Shown here piece after piece: positions 6,481 to 15,829 of a stretch of DNA of 21,250 bases; the first letter of the stretch is position 1; every line of letters starts with the position of its first letter. Location of the stretch: IMG/VR virus record IMGVR_UViG_3300031746_000203, positions 1 through 21,250 of that record; one strand, given 5' to 3'. The translations under genes were made by a program, and so were the position numbers. The notes beneath the pieces are model-generated. The model did not search any database. It was not told where the DNA came from and saw nothing but the letters and a program-made list of their open reading frames with translations. The stretch comes from a virus.

Positions 6481-9400
6481 ATGAGTTTTTTATCAAATAT
6501 AGGAAAAGTTGGCGGAGAATTTCTAGCCTCTTTAAATGAACAAACGCTTTCATCAGAAAATACTATTAGATCATTAGATACGATAGATCCGGATGATCCA
6601 GATCGTGTGATTAATTTTGGAGCATTGGGTGATTTTGCAAAGCGTGTTGATCAATCTGCGCAACGTTCGTATGTTGAATCCGGTTATATTAGAAACGTTA
6701 AGCCTAATTTTTATGAGATTCTTCTTCAAGAACCAAATGTAACAATAGCTATTAAAAAAAGAATATTTTCTTCTTTGATTGATAATTATAGATTTGATTT
6801 AATGGATACTGGAGATAAGTTATTTTTCAGGGCGTCTAAAAAATTATTTCAAAATAAATGCAATGCTATTTCAACTTATGAAAAATTAAGTAAAATAGAG
6901 AGGGTTGTGAAAAATAAGGGCGCATTAGACGAATATATGGTTCCTGCAATTTTAGCAGGAGTAGATTCGCTAGATGCTTTGGGTGTGGATATCATAGATC
7001 CTAAAACCAGGGCTACATTAGACACGATTAGAAAGCTTACATTGCTTTCAGAACCAAATGAATTTACATCGTGGATAGTTGATAGAACTACGGCTTTTGC
7101 AAGTGACACTGGTGAAGGAACTGGCGTATTTGAATTAACCACTGTTGCGAGTGTAAATACAACAACTAGTGTGAATTTCAAAGGTGGAAGCGCAAGTTTG
7201 GAAATTGAAGATCCTTATAATTTGATGACTATTACTAATGAAGATATTAATAAAGCAATTAGTGATGCTGCAAATTTCTTTAAACAAAATAGTTTTTTCA
7301 CAGTTACTGAATCAGAATTGGATAAAGTTACGAATGAGTTTAAGCAACAACTTAATCAATTGAGAGCGGCAAGGAATGTATCTGCTATTACATTCTTAGT
7401 AAATTCGTCAACTCTTTTATTTAAGCGTGTTCGCGCGATTATTGATGAAGAGGGTAAAGATATCATTTTTAATCATGATGCCGGGCTTCTTGGAATTGGG
7501 GCGTCGGTAGAATTAGATGCAAGCGTTTATGAAGGTCCTAATGGATTAAGCAGAACAAGGGCAAATATTGCTGTTGCTGAACGTTTAGAAAGCAGCAAAA
7601 GTGAAGAAGAATTATTAAAAGATATAATTAGAAACACATTTCAATTACTTAGTTTGCGTGATTCCACTAAATCTGCAATTAAAAATTTCAATGATTTGGG
7701 TACAGAATTAGGAATAGATATACATTATGCTCGTGAAAAAATGCGTTTGCATTATGCCAACAAAACTATTATTCAGCCAATGGATATAGTTTATGTATTT
7801 ATGCAATCAAAAACAATAGTTGACAATAAAGTTACTGGGTTATTTGAGCCAAGTTTTACTGGTGGAGATATTATAAAAGGAATTAGCAGTGTAATTAATA
7901 AAATGCAAACTTCTTTTAATGACATGAAAAGTTTTTTTGGGGGCGGCGCAAAAGATTCGGCTGTGGAAGTAGAGAAAAACGCAATTGTTGGTTCTGATTT
8001 TCCAATGTGGCTTTGGATATTATTGCGAAATGATTTTACAAAACAAGCAGCAGGAGTAAGTACTTTTGTTGGTCCAGTAAAAGAAACGACAAGTAAGTAT
8101 GATGCGTCTAGTGGAAAGTATACAGTTAGCGTATCAATCGCTGACAATTCTCATTATTTTGAGCTTAGCCAAATTAATTTAAACCCATCACCTGACGTAT
8201 TTAATAGTGTGATTTATGATCCGCTTACTCCGTTTAAAACAGATTTTGATGCGTCATCTGGCATTATGATAGGTAAAGAGTCTCAGTTATTACCTGAAAA
8301 TCAAAGAATGCTAAATTCACCAAACGTGAAATTCAAAAACGGCAGATTTAGAGGCATTCAAGTTTCTCCGGCTTTATATATGGCTAAAGACGGAGAGTTT
8401 TCCGTAGCTAATTCTCCATTTGATTTTAGAGAAATTAAAAATGATCCTGATGGATTCGTATATCGTTGGAAGACTGGCATTGGCTCTCAAGTCGTTTTTG
8501 GAGAGCCACATCCGACCTCATCATTAGAAGAAGATTCTTCACCAAAATTAACGAAAGATCCATTTGCTGGCCAAGATGTAATGAACGTATTATCATTATT
8601 AGTAACATCACAGCCTTATAATTATAATACATTTATGAAAGCAGCTGTTGAGTCAGGTTCTATTAACAGAGATGATTTAACTAATGGCCAAGGATCAAAA
8701 TCATTTTATCAAGGATTGTTGTCAGAGCTAACTGAGCAAAACTCAGTATGGGGAAATTTCATTCCATTTAAAAAACTAGTTGTTTCTGAGGGAGCATATG
8801 CCTTTTTGGCTAGTGGGCAATTTGATATTTCACAATCTAATCAAAAGATTAACGAATTAATAGAGCAACGAACAAGGCTTTTTGACACATTGGTGCAAAC
8901 GCCAGAGGGACAAGTATTCGCAAAAAACCCACAACTTTTTAATATAAATGCGCAAGGACAATCGATACCATCATCATTGGCAAATAAATCTACTGGTGGA
9001 GCTGATTTATCTAGCAATAACGCTCAACAAGTACGAATGAAAATTGCCGAATTGGATCCTCAAATAGCAGAGCAACAGAATGCATTAAGGCAAAAAATAG
9101 CAAATTCCAACCTTGGTGATGCTGGAGGGATTCGTATTTTTGGAAACGACGTATCTTTTGACCCAACTGTTTCGGGCGATAGCACCAACGTTACTCAAGA
9201 ACAATTACAACAGCAACGTATTGATTTTAGAAAAAAATTACATACATTAACTCAACGAAGATTTTGGAAAGTCAAATCTAATGATGATCAAAATCTTTTC
9301 ATAGTTGATGATCAATATGATAAAAATTATGATATACAGTCATTCGAAAAAGGGTTAAATAATTTACAGCAATTATTTAAGAATGAATACTCGTCTATTG

Positions 9401-11517
9401 CCAGTAGCATTGATAAGGTAAAAAGCATATTAGGATTAGAAGTTTTTTCAGATTCGCAGGGACATATACAAGCCAGGCCTCCAGCTTACAATAAAGTTCC
9501 AAGTTCTGTATTTGAAAGAATGTTACGTGATAGATCTAAAACAGGAATAAGAGTATTTCCTAAATTATTAGAATCATTATTTGTTGATCAAGTTGAGGGG
9601 TTAAAACAACAAATAGAAATAACTGAAGATAATATAAGATTGCAGGCAGCTGCGTTAGGCAAAACTACTGATCTTAGCATAGAATCTTTATTAAGTAAGC
9701 CTACAAATATGGATACTGTTGTTGCTTCTAATTTCGGGTTTGTCACAAATGAAAATGGAAAACTTGGTATCAAAGATATTCGAAATTTAATATCTCAAGT
9801 AAATCCAGAAAATTTTGAATTAAAGCAAAAGTCTCTTAGTTCTTTTAATTCGCAAATTACAGGTCAGTTAAATGCGACATCTTTCTTTGATACTGATTCT
9901 AGAATTGCTATATTAAATAATAATCAAATATTTGAAAGTATATCAAACAGTAATGCCAGTATAAGAGTCCAGCAAATAACAAATAGATTACAAGAGGCCA
10001 CTCAAGTAACTCCGCCAAATCCAATTTTAAATGTAAATCCAGTTTCTGGCCCATTACAATCTGATGTATTACAAATTATTAATAATTTGTCTTTATTGGT
10101 TAGTTCGCGTCAAAATTTATTAAAACAAATGTCTGCTTCAATTAAAAATTTAGAAGATGATATTGTTATAGAATATGATACCGGCCTTCCTAGAAAACAA
10201 TTATTTCCAAATCTTGATAGCAAAAGAACTATACCTGCAATCATAGAGCATATGATTGAATATGAAGACAATGATGATCTTGGCCCAGGCTCTGGTGGCA
10301 GGTATATTATTAAAGAAAATCAAATTACAAATATGAGCATTACTGAAAGTCCGCCAGCATTTACTGCTATAGAAGTTAGTGGATTGTTTGGAGAAGGATA
10401 TACTCCACCACCAGCCAGCTTGGCCGTAAGTGATTTTGGAGGAGGAGGAAATGCTGTAACCGCTGCATTTGCTGTTGATTATGACATGTGGCGTATGTAT
10501 GGATTTAGAAAAGCGCCGACGCAAATGGCTCCATTTTTATCAGACGCACAAGCTCAATGTGCCCCATTCGCTGTTTATTTATTAAACTTAGCTAGAAAAG
10601 GTATTTTTCATGCCGACTTAACTATTGTTGGCAATGAATATATGCAACCAGGAGAGGTGGTTTATATTGAAAGTAAAGATTTGTTATTTTATGTAGAGTC
10701 AGTAACTCATTCTTTTAATTATAGTGGCTTTACAACAAGTATGAAATTAACATATGGTCATAATCCTGGAGAATATATTCCAACAATTTTAGATATTATA
10801 GGAAAGGGATTATATTCAAAAAGCAATCAGGCTAATCTGATAAAACATAATCGTCATGGAAACGCTAGTGGTGACATTTCACTTACTGTAGTAGCTATTG
10901 ACAGCAGTGTAATGCAATCTATAACAGACAATGACCCTTTAACAGCTTTATTAAGAGGCAGATTTGCTTCTCGTAATATTAAAAGTTTGGCCGATATGGT
11001 TGTTGCTTTGGGAAATATAACTGCTCCAAATTCTAATAAAAATCCAACAATAGAGCTTCGTTCTTATAGAAATAACGATTTGGGATTTGCCGAAAGTCCT
11101 ATATTAGAGAAAATAAAAGGCGCTATAATAAATTGGTTAAAAACACCGACTATTCGTTCAAGTCAAGATATTAATAATTTATTACCAGATAACAATTTAC
11201 CTGATGAAATAAGACAAAGCCTTAATATTGAGTCCAGAATTATTGATCCATATCCAAAAAATACAGAATCAGCTTCATCCAAAGCGTGGGGAGCTGTAAG
11301 ATATTTAGTTTCAAACGACGTTGATTTTAGTCAAGGAGCGAAAATTAATAATAAAGATGTATCTCTGGAAGATGAAGTATTATTCCAAAATATAATTGAT
11401 ATTTGGATTACATTTAAACAAACACCAAAAACAAATTCTACAAACAAAAACCAGACTGCAATTACAGATCAAGCTGCACAACAGTCAGTTGATATTGTAA
11501 AAAATAATTTCAAGTAA
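6481..11517 (+). CDS. Giant baseplate hub protein
   Basis: 1678 residues, ATG at 6481 behind a modest AAGAAG (6473-6478). Residues ~1388-1445 contain MQPGEVVYIES, LLFYVESVTHSFNYSG, TTSMKLTYGHNPGEYIPT and LDIIGKGLY. This 'P-G-x-x-V-Y-I ... F-Y-V-E-S-V-x-H ... L-x-Y-G-H-x-P' block is typical of the end of baseplate hub proteins (gp27 / gp44 / XkdQ-type), which form the ring joining tube to spike. Typical hubs are about 350-400 residues, so over 1000 extra residues precede the motif and ~230 follow. The N-terminal 450 residues are helix rich (YVESGYIRNVKPN, ETKSEEELLKD-like charged stretches); residues ~850-880 and ~1034-1065 look coiled-coil (for example KIAELDPQIAEQQNALRQK). No lysozyme, peptidase or LysM motif was recognised. 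The next gene, encoding the central spike, starts 4 bases after the stop, as expected for hub and spike. It may be a fusion of hub with a separate internal virion protein. Confidence 0.78.
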   Translation: MSFLSNIGKVGGEFLASLNEQTLSSENTIRSLDTIDPDDPDRVINFGALGDFAKRVDQSAQRSYVESGYIRNVKPNFYEILLQEPNVTIAIKKRIFSSLIDNYRFDLMDTGDKLFFRASKKLFQNKCNAISTYEKLSKIERVVKNKGALDEYMVPAILAGVDSLDALGVDIIDPKTRATLDTIRKLTLLSEPNEFTSWIVDRTTAFASDTGEGTGVFELTTVASVNTTTSVNFKGGSASLEIEDPYNLMTITNEDINKAISDAANFFKQNSFFTVTESELDKVTNEFKQQLNQLRAARNVSAITFLVNSSTLLFKRVRAIIDEEGKDIIFNHDAGLLGIGASVELDASVYEGPNGLSRTRANIAVAERLESSKSEEELLKDIIRNTFQLLSLRDSTKSAIKNFNDLGTELGIDIHYAREKMRLHYANKTIIQPMDIVYVFMQSKTIVDNKVTGLFEPSFTGGDIIKGISSVINKMQTSFNDMKSFFGGGAKDSAVEVEKNAIVGSDFPMWLWILLRNDFTKQAAGVSTFVGPVKETTSKYDASSGKYTVSVSIADNSHYFELSQINLNPSPDVFNSVIYDPLTPFKTDFDASSGIMIGKESQLLPENQRMLNSPNVKFKNGRFRGIQVSPALYMAKDGEFSVANSPFDFREIKNDPDGFVYRWKTGIGSQVVFGEPHPTSSLEEDSSPKLTKDPFAGQDVMNVLSLLVTSQPYNYNTFMKAAVESGSINRDDLTNGQGSKSFYQGLLSELTEQNSVWGNFIPFKKLVVSEGAYAFLASGQFDISQSNQKINELIEQRTRLFDTLVQTPEGQVFAKNPQLFNINAQGQSIPSSLANKSTGGADLSSNNAQQVRMKIAELDPQIAEQQNALRQKIANSNLGDAGGIRIFGNDVSFDPTVSGDSTNVTQEQLQQQRIDFRKKLHTLTQRRFWKVKSNDDQNLFIVDDQYDKNYDIQSFEKGLNNLQQLFKNEYSSIASSIDKVKSILGLEVFSDSQGHIQARPPAYNKVPSSVFERMLRDRSKTGIRVFPKLLESLFVDQVEGLKQQIEITEDNIRLQAAALGKTTDLSIESLLSKPTNMDTVVASNFGFVTNENGKLGIKDIRNLISQVNPENFELKQKSLSSFNSQITGQLNATSFFDTDSRIAILNNNQIFESISNSNASIRVQQITNRLQEATQVTPPNPILNVNPVSGPLQSDVLQIINNLSLLVSSRQNLLKQMSASIKNLEDDIVIEYDTGLPRKQLFPNLDSKRTIPAIIEHMIEYEDNDDLGPGSGGRYIIKENQITNMSITESPPAFTAIEVSGLFGEGYTPPPASLAVSDFGGGGNAVTAAFAVDYDMWRMYGFRKAPTQMAPFLSDAQAQCAPFAVYLLNLARKGIFHADLTIVGNEYMQPGEVVYIESKDLLFYVESVTHSFNYSGFTTSMKLTYGHNPGEYIPTILDIIGKGLYSKSNQANLIKHNRHGNASGDISLTVVAIDSSVMQSITDNDPLTALLRGRFASRNIKSLADMVVALGNITAPNSNKNPTIELRSYRNNDLGFAESPILEKIKGAIINWLKTPTIRSSQDINNLLPDNNLPDEIRQSLNIESRIIDPYPKNTESASSKAWGAVRYLVSNDVDFSQGAKINNKDVSLEDEVLFQNIIDIWITFKQTPKTNSTNKNQTAITDQAAQQSVDIVKNNFK

Positions 11518-11521
11518 TCAA

Positions 11522-13630
11522 ATGGTAGAAGTATTTAACGTCCCACAAATTCGCCGCGCAACCATCCGTTTTTATAATGGCAATGGCTCAGTGCGTGTTG
11601 CCGTTGATGAAAGACGCATTGGTGAAAACAAATTAGAATATGACGCTCATGTACCGTTATCTTGGTCAGGTCCTAATGGTGAGATTATAGCAGGATTTCC
11701 ACCAACAGGAGCCCCAGTAATCATACAACGTGGTCATGGAGGCGAATGGTTTATTTTATCTTATATACGCTCTGATAATATATTTAGAAATTTAAATGCC
11801 GGAGGAACTAGCGGTTCCAGCAGAAATATAATGTCCGAATTTTCTGCTGGCCGTATTTTGCTTCAAACGGCTGCTACAAAAGGAGTTAGAAACAGATTAT
11901 ATGTAGACCCTATTGATGGAACCAATATAGGATCTACAAGTAAGAATTCTCAATTTGATCCTATTCGTGATATTGTTAGTCATAAATATGGTACAGAAAT
12001 GTCTTTCACAGAAGCTCATCGTGTGATTAAAGGCAGAATAGAGAGGGATTTATCACAAAATGAATTGAGAGACACCACATCTTCTATATTAACTTCTCAC
12101 GAATATAGCGACACAATGTTTGATGTCAGCATGGACAGTTCAATTAAACCGGCCTTTGTAACTACAAGTTCGCAGGTTCGTAATTTACCTTTAGTTGAAG
12201 ATCATGAGATTGTATATGAATTTGCAAATAGTAATGGACATAATTTTACGAATGATATTCAAGAATCAACATTATATAGCGATAACAAAACGCCTCAAAA
12301 ACAAATTGGGGTAATGAGAACCGATAGTCGTTCTGACGTTTTTAATCTTAATTTAAATTATCCCAATCATTTAATGGAGATTATTAAAGGAACAGCTGTT
12401 GATTCATTAGGAAACATTCTTGATCTTAATAGAAGTGTTATTCCGATTGGAAAAGAAGATGACTTTTCTTTTAATAGAAATAAAGAAGGGAACGTTGATG
12501 CTTTCAGAAGAATTCGGGCGCTTCATAGAAAAGCAATAGCATATCATTTTGAAATCAATGCCAGAAAAAGATCTGGTAATGATGATATCTTTGTGCCACC
12601 CGACGTTCTTGCTGTTTCAAATATAACTGGTCACGCTCCTGATTACGGCAGAGATAGAAGTAGGTTTTTTATTGACATTGACAAAGAGGGGCAATTTAAA
12701 ATTAATATCCCTTCATCCAGCGAAACTGGTAACGTTCCATTATTAACAAGATATGAAACTGGTTCCAGTATTTTATTTGCGCAAGGCGATATCGCAGATC
12801 CTAATTTATTTGGCAGAATAGAAGTTGATGGCGAAATAAGTAAACAAGATATTTTTCATGATGATTTTTCAAATGATGCCTCTATTTTTCTCACAGATCC
12901 AGCAGGCCAAGGATCTGTTCCTTTTGATAGATTAAGAGAGGATACTCCAATTAAATATGGAACGGCTTTTCATAATATATTGAATACTTGCCTTCAGTTT
13001 CAAAACAGAGATACGGGAACTCTTATTAATCCTGGTTCTAGTGGGTCTTCTCCGACGAGCAGATCTAGTTTAAATGCTCTCCCGCCAATAGACACTGTAG
13101 TTACTGATATCATAATGAATTCTGGAGATAATGCCAATGCTGGAGGTCGAAGCGGTTCCATTAACCTTGACGGATTTTTATCGGTAAATATAGGAGCTAA
13201 TACAATAGACCGTCAATCTTTATGGCTAGATTATGCAGGAGGCATAGTTTCTAATATAGGCAGGGATTTACGAGGAAGAAGTTATGTTGGAAATTACGAC
13301 GGAGATATACTTATTCAAATAGGCGGTTCTACAATAGGAAATGGAACAGATAGCCGATTCGCTAATCAAAATGATGCTTATAGACAGGGAGTATTTGATA
13401 TGCGTGTTGTTCAGGGTTCATCACAAGGCAGCAACGGCGGTCAATTATTTGTAATTAGAATAGATGGTGATGGATTAAAGATAGCTAGTTATGGCCGTGT
13501 TGAAATTGTATCAGCTCAAGATATGGTTTTTAGAGCAAACGGAGCAATACATTTTGATTGTGAAGAAGCCATAATGTTTTCTACATCTGACAATCAACGT
13601 CGTTTCTTAAGGAATGGTAAAGAAATTTAA
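11522..13630 (+). CDS. Baseplate central spike protein (OB-fold, gp5/gpV-like)
   Basis: 702 residues, ATG at 11522. There is no recognisable ribosome site, and only 4 bases separate it from the hub stop, so translation is probably coupled to the hub gene. Residues ~10-85 form an OB-fold of the gp5/gpV/VgrG kind: RRATIRFYNGNGSVRVAV, then HVPLSWSGPNGEI, PPTGAPVIIQRGHGGEWFIL. Such domains trimerise on the hub. The middle ~400 residues are polar, with Asp/Ser/Asn-rich and beta segments. The last ~65 residues (LFVIRIDGDGLKIASYGRVEI, then SAQDMVFRANGAIHFDCEEA) show the short-period alternating strands of a triple beta-helix needle, ending RRFLRNGKEI. There is no lysozyme domain between OB-fold and helix as in T4 gp5, and no His-x-His iron-binding apex is obvious, so tip capping by a separate PAAR-type protein is possible. 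Expected role: pierce the outer envelope on sheath contraction. Confidence 0.82.
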   Translation: MVEVFNVPQIRRATIRFYNGNGSVRVAVDERRIGENKLEYDAHVPLSWSGPNGEIIAGFPPTGAPVIIQRGHGGEWFILSYIRSDNIFRNLNAGGTSGSSRNIMSEFSAGRILLQTAATKGVRNRLYVDPIDGTNIGSTSKNSQFDPIRDIVSHKYGTEMSFTEAHRVIKGRIERDLSQNELRDTTSSILTSHEYSDTMFDVSMDSSIKPAFVTTSSQVRNLPLVEDHEIVYEFANSNGHNFTNDIQESTLYSDNKTPQKQIGVMRTDSRSDVFNLNLNYPNHLMEIIKGTAVDSLGNILDLNRSVIPIGKEDDFSFNRNKEGNVDAFRRIRALHRKAIAYHFEINARKRSGNDDIFVPPDVLAVSNITGHAPDYGRDRSRFFIDIDKEGQFKINIPSSSETGNVPLLTRYETGSSILFAQGDIADPNLFGRIEVDGEISKQDIFHDDFSNDASIFLTDPAGQGSVPFDRLREDTPIKYGTAFHNILNTCLQFQNRDTGTLINPGSSGSSPTSRSSLNALPPIDTVVTDIIMNSGDNANAGGRSGSINLDGFLSVNIGANTIDRQSLWLDYAGGIVSNIGRDLRGRSYVGNYDGDILIQIGGSTIGNGTDSRFANQNDAYRQGVFDMRVVQGSSQGSNGGQLFVIRIDGDGLKIASYGRVEIVSAQDMVFRANGAIHFDCEEAIMFSTSDNQRRFLRNGKEI

Positions 13631-13652
13631 TTAGGATATATAGTGTGATGAG

Positions 13653-13709
13653 ATGAGTATTGAAACCAAAATTTATTCAAAAGCAAACTTACTAAAAAGA
13701 GATAAATAA
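13653..13709 (+). CDS. Possible 18-codon leader ORF upstream of the hydrophobic protein
   Basis: ATG at 13653 opens an 18-residue frame (MSIETKIYSKANLLKRDK) that fills most of the 82-base gap after the spike gene and ends in TAA 13707-13709, 3 bases before the next gene's GTG and in the same frame as it. It lacks a convincing ribosome site, so chance is likely; if real it would serve translational coupling to the GTG-started gene. Confidence 0.2.
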   Translation: MSIETKIYSKANLLKRDK

Positions 13710-13712
13710 ATC

Positions 13713-15821
13713 GTGCCATGTTCACCAAATGACAACAGCCTAAACCCAGCGTTTATTCCAGGTATTCCAATCCCTGGATTCGGGATCCCTTTTAGCCCTC
13801 TGTCAGTTCCGTTGCCGGATTTTACCTTTCCAACAGGATTCCCAGAAAACATATTAGATTTATTAAATAAATTTACTGCGTTATTTCCATCTATTGATTT
13901 TACACCAAATCTAGATGATTTAACAAACAGTATTCTTAAAGCTATTTCTAGCGTGCTAAGTCAAATAGCGCCATTTATTGGTTTATATAAATTTTTTCAA
14001 GCAGCTTTAAATATAATACTTTGCATTATAGAAGTATTATGCACTCTGCCAAATCCTTTTAGATTAGTAAGGGCAATGACAAGGTTGTTTAAACGTTGCT
14101 TGCCGGACTTTTTAAATCTATTTCCTTGGTTAGCTTTATTAGCAATGTTGATAGCGTTGTTTTTATTAATTTTGGCTCTTATAGAATATATTATTAATCG
14201 TTTAATTGCGTTTTTTAAAGAAATAATTAAAAATTTACTTGTTGTTGGCGAAGGACTTAATTTACAAAATGAAGATGCTACGATTGCGGCTGCACAAAAA
14301 ATTGCTCAGTTATTGTGTTTAATTGATAATTTGTTAGCTGTCTTAGTAGCGGTAGCAGCAATATTATCTGTGTTTGAAGCTCTTGCTGGAATTGGAGGAA
14401 GAACTATATGTGGTGACACTGGTAGTAGTTCTGGTGACGATGTAGGCTGTTGTGACTCTGCTGTCTGTCCAGCTTTCATTTCTAACAATGAAAGTTTGAT
14501 TGGTGTGAGCGGAGAGTTAGTTTATTTCAAAGCTATATTACCAGATACTAGTGGCTTCCCAGGTTTTCCAAGTTCATCGCTCAATCCAACCAGAGAAGAA
14601 AAATGGCAGTTTGTAAATCAAGCTAGTAATCAACAATATAAATTTAAAGAAATTATTGATGTTGTTATTGATAATGGAGTGAACCCACCGACTGAAAACA
14701 CATTTTTTCCAGATGGACAATTTTATGAGAGTACAGCGAATGTATCTAAAATTCCTTATTCACTAACAATTACAATTAATAATTTTGACCCGAAAGTATT
14801 TCAGCCTTTAGATACAGGTGGAGCCAGAACATTTATAATCAAAAATATGATTGTTAATAGACCGTTTGTTGGTATTTATGATTATGATAATCAAATTAAT
14901 ACATCATTTAATGACACCGGAACTTTACCAATATCTGGCGGAAAAGTATACGAAGCTGATGGAGCCACAGCATATTTAGTAAATGGTGTTCAGGCAACAT
15001 TAGAAACGTTTATTCATTCAGATCCTGTTATTATAGCATCATCTATTTCTAATGACGGTTATTATAAATCAGATATACAATTTGATTTGAATATTAATCA
15101 TCCAATATTAATGAATTTTGGATTAATAACATTAGGCTGTATACCATCATTAGCTATTGAAAGATTAATAGTAAATACGCGAGCTGGCATAATTGATTCT
15201 GTTATTACTCAGGTCGGCCCAACTCCAAATATAACTGTTGCTCAAGATTGCGCAGCTAAAGCAATGGCTCAACTTAGAACTAATGTGTCTGCTCAAAACG
15301 TAGCATTAGCACAACTAGCAATCACAAGTTGCTTAAGCAAATATCAACAAGACGCCCAAACATATGTTGCCAAATTAATTCAGAGCGGCGCCAGTGTGTT
15401 TACAAGTACGGCAACAATTGATCCAAGCATTCAATTCATTACCAGAAAAATAAAAGCTACAGTAATGTTGAAAGATGCTGGCGGAACAAACATTTGTACT
15501 AATTTACCAAATGTTGTTTCTGATGTAGTGGCGGCCCAGATACAAGGCAGTGTTACATTGGGTGATATTACTAATTTTGTATATGATGGTTATACTGTTT
15601 TTAATGCAGATATTACAAGCAGCGCTCCTGGTGATGGATATTTAACTGTATCTTTTAATAATAATACATTTAACACTGTATTAAATCTAAGTAGTGATAC
15701 AACTCCTTCTGTAATTGAAGAAGTTAAAATTCCATTTACATTTATTGGCACTGGTGTTGGAGCTGATTCTACACAGGAAGCTATGCCGCGTCGTGATTCT
15801 TCTGACGCTTCAAGAGATTAA
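13713..15821 (+). CDS. Uncharacterised tail-locus protein with several hydrophobic segments
   Basis: 702 residues. I use the GTG at 13713, since TAA 13707-13709 closes the frame just upstream and a weak AAAAAGAGA lies at 13694-13702. I do not recognise the family. Residues 12-45 are Pro/Gly/Phe rich (PGIPIPGFGIPF, then LSVPLPDFTFPTGFPEN). Strongly hydrophobic stretches lie at ~89-113 (FFQAALNIILCIIEVL), ~137-170 (WLALLAMLIALFLLILALIE, then an amphipathic IINRLIAFF) and ~197-229 (LLAVLVAVAAILSVFEALAG), long enough for membrane helices. A cysteine cluster follows: C233, C246, C247, C252. Residues ~265-700 are soluble and beta-rich with Ig-like character near the end (ATVMLKDAGGTNIC, DGYLTVSFNNNTFN). 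The hydrophobic segments sit near the N-terminus but no cleavable signal peptide precedes them. Encoded between spike and wedge genes, it is probably a virion component. A role in contacting or opening the host membrane is a reasonable inference, not shown; a hydrophobic baseplate core is an alternative. Confidence 0.6.
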   Translation: MPCSPNDNSLNPAFIPGIPIPGFGIPFSPLSVPLPDFTFPTGFPENILDLLNKFTALFPSIDFTPNLDDLTNSILKAISSVLSQIAPFIGLYKFFQAALNIILCIIEVLCTLPNPFRLVRAMTRLFKRCLPDFLNLFPWLALLAMLIALFLLILALIEYIINRLIAFFKEIIKNLLVVGEGLNLQNEDATIAAAQKIAQLLCLIDNLLAVLVAVAAILSVFEALAGIGGRTICGDTGSSSGDDVGCCDSAVCPAFISNNESLIGVSGELVYFKAILPDTSGFPGFPSSSLNPTREEKWQFVNQASNQQYKFKEIIDVVIDNGVNPPTENTFFPDGQFYESTANVSKIPYSLTITINNFDPKVFQPLDTGGARTFIIKNMIVNRPFVGIYDYDNQINTSFNDTGTLPISGGKVYEADGATAYLVNGVQATLETFIHSDPVIIASSISNDGYYKSDIQFDLNINHPILMNFGLITLGCIPSLAIERLIVNTRAGIIDSVITQVGPTPNITVAQDCAAKAMAQLRTNVSAQNVALAQLAITSCLSKYQQDAQTYVAKLIQSGASVFTSTATIDPSIQFITRKIKATVMLKDAGGTNICTNLPNVVSDVVAAQIQGSVTLGDITNFVYDGYTVFNADITSSAPGDGYLTVSFNNNTFNTVLNLSSDTTPSVIEEVKIPFTFIGTGVGADSTQEAMPRRDSSDASRD

Positions 15822-15829
15822 AGTTAATT

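Noticed and set aside
7791-8147. Minus-strand open frames such as the 118-codon one inside the hub gene and the 132-codon one inside the J gene (19461-19859)
   Set aside because: They lie opposite confident coding sequence, have no ribosome sites and no protein-like composition; they are antisense shadows.
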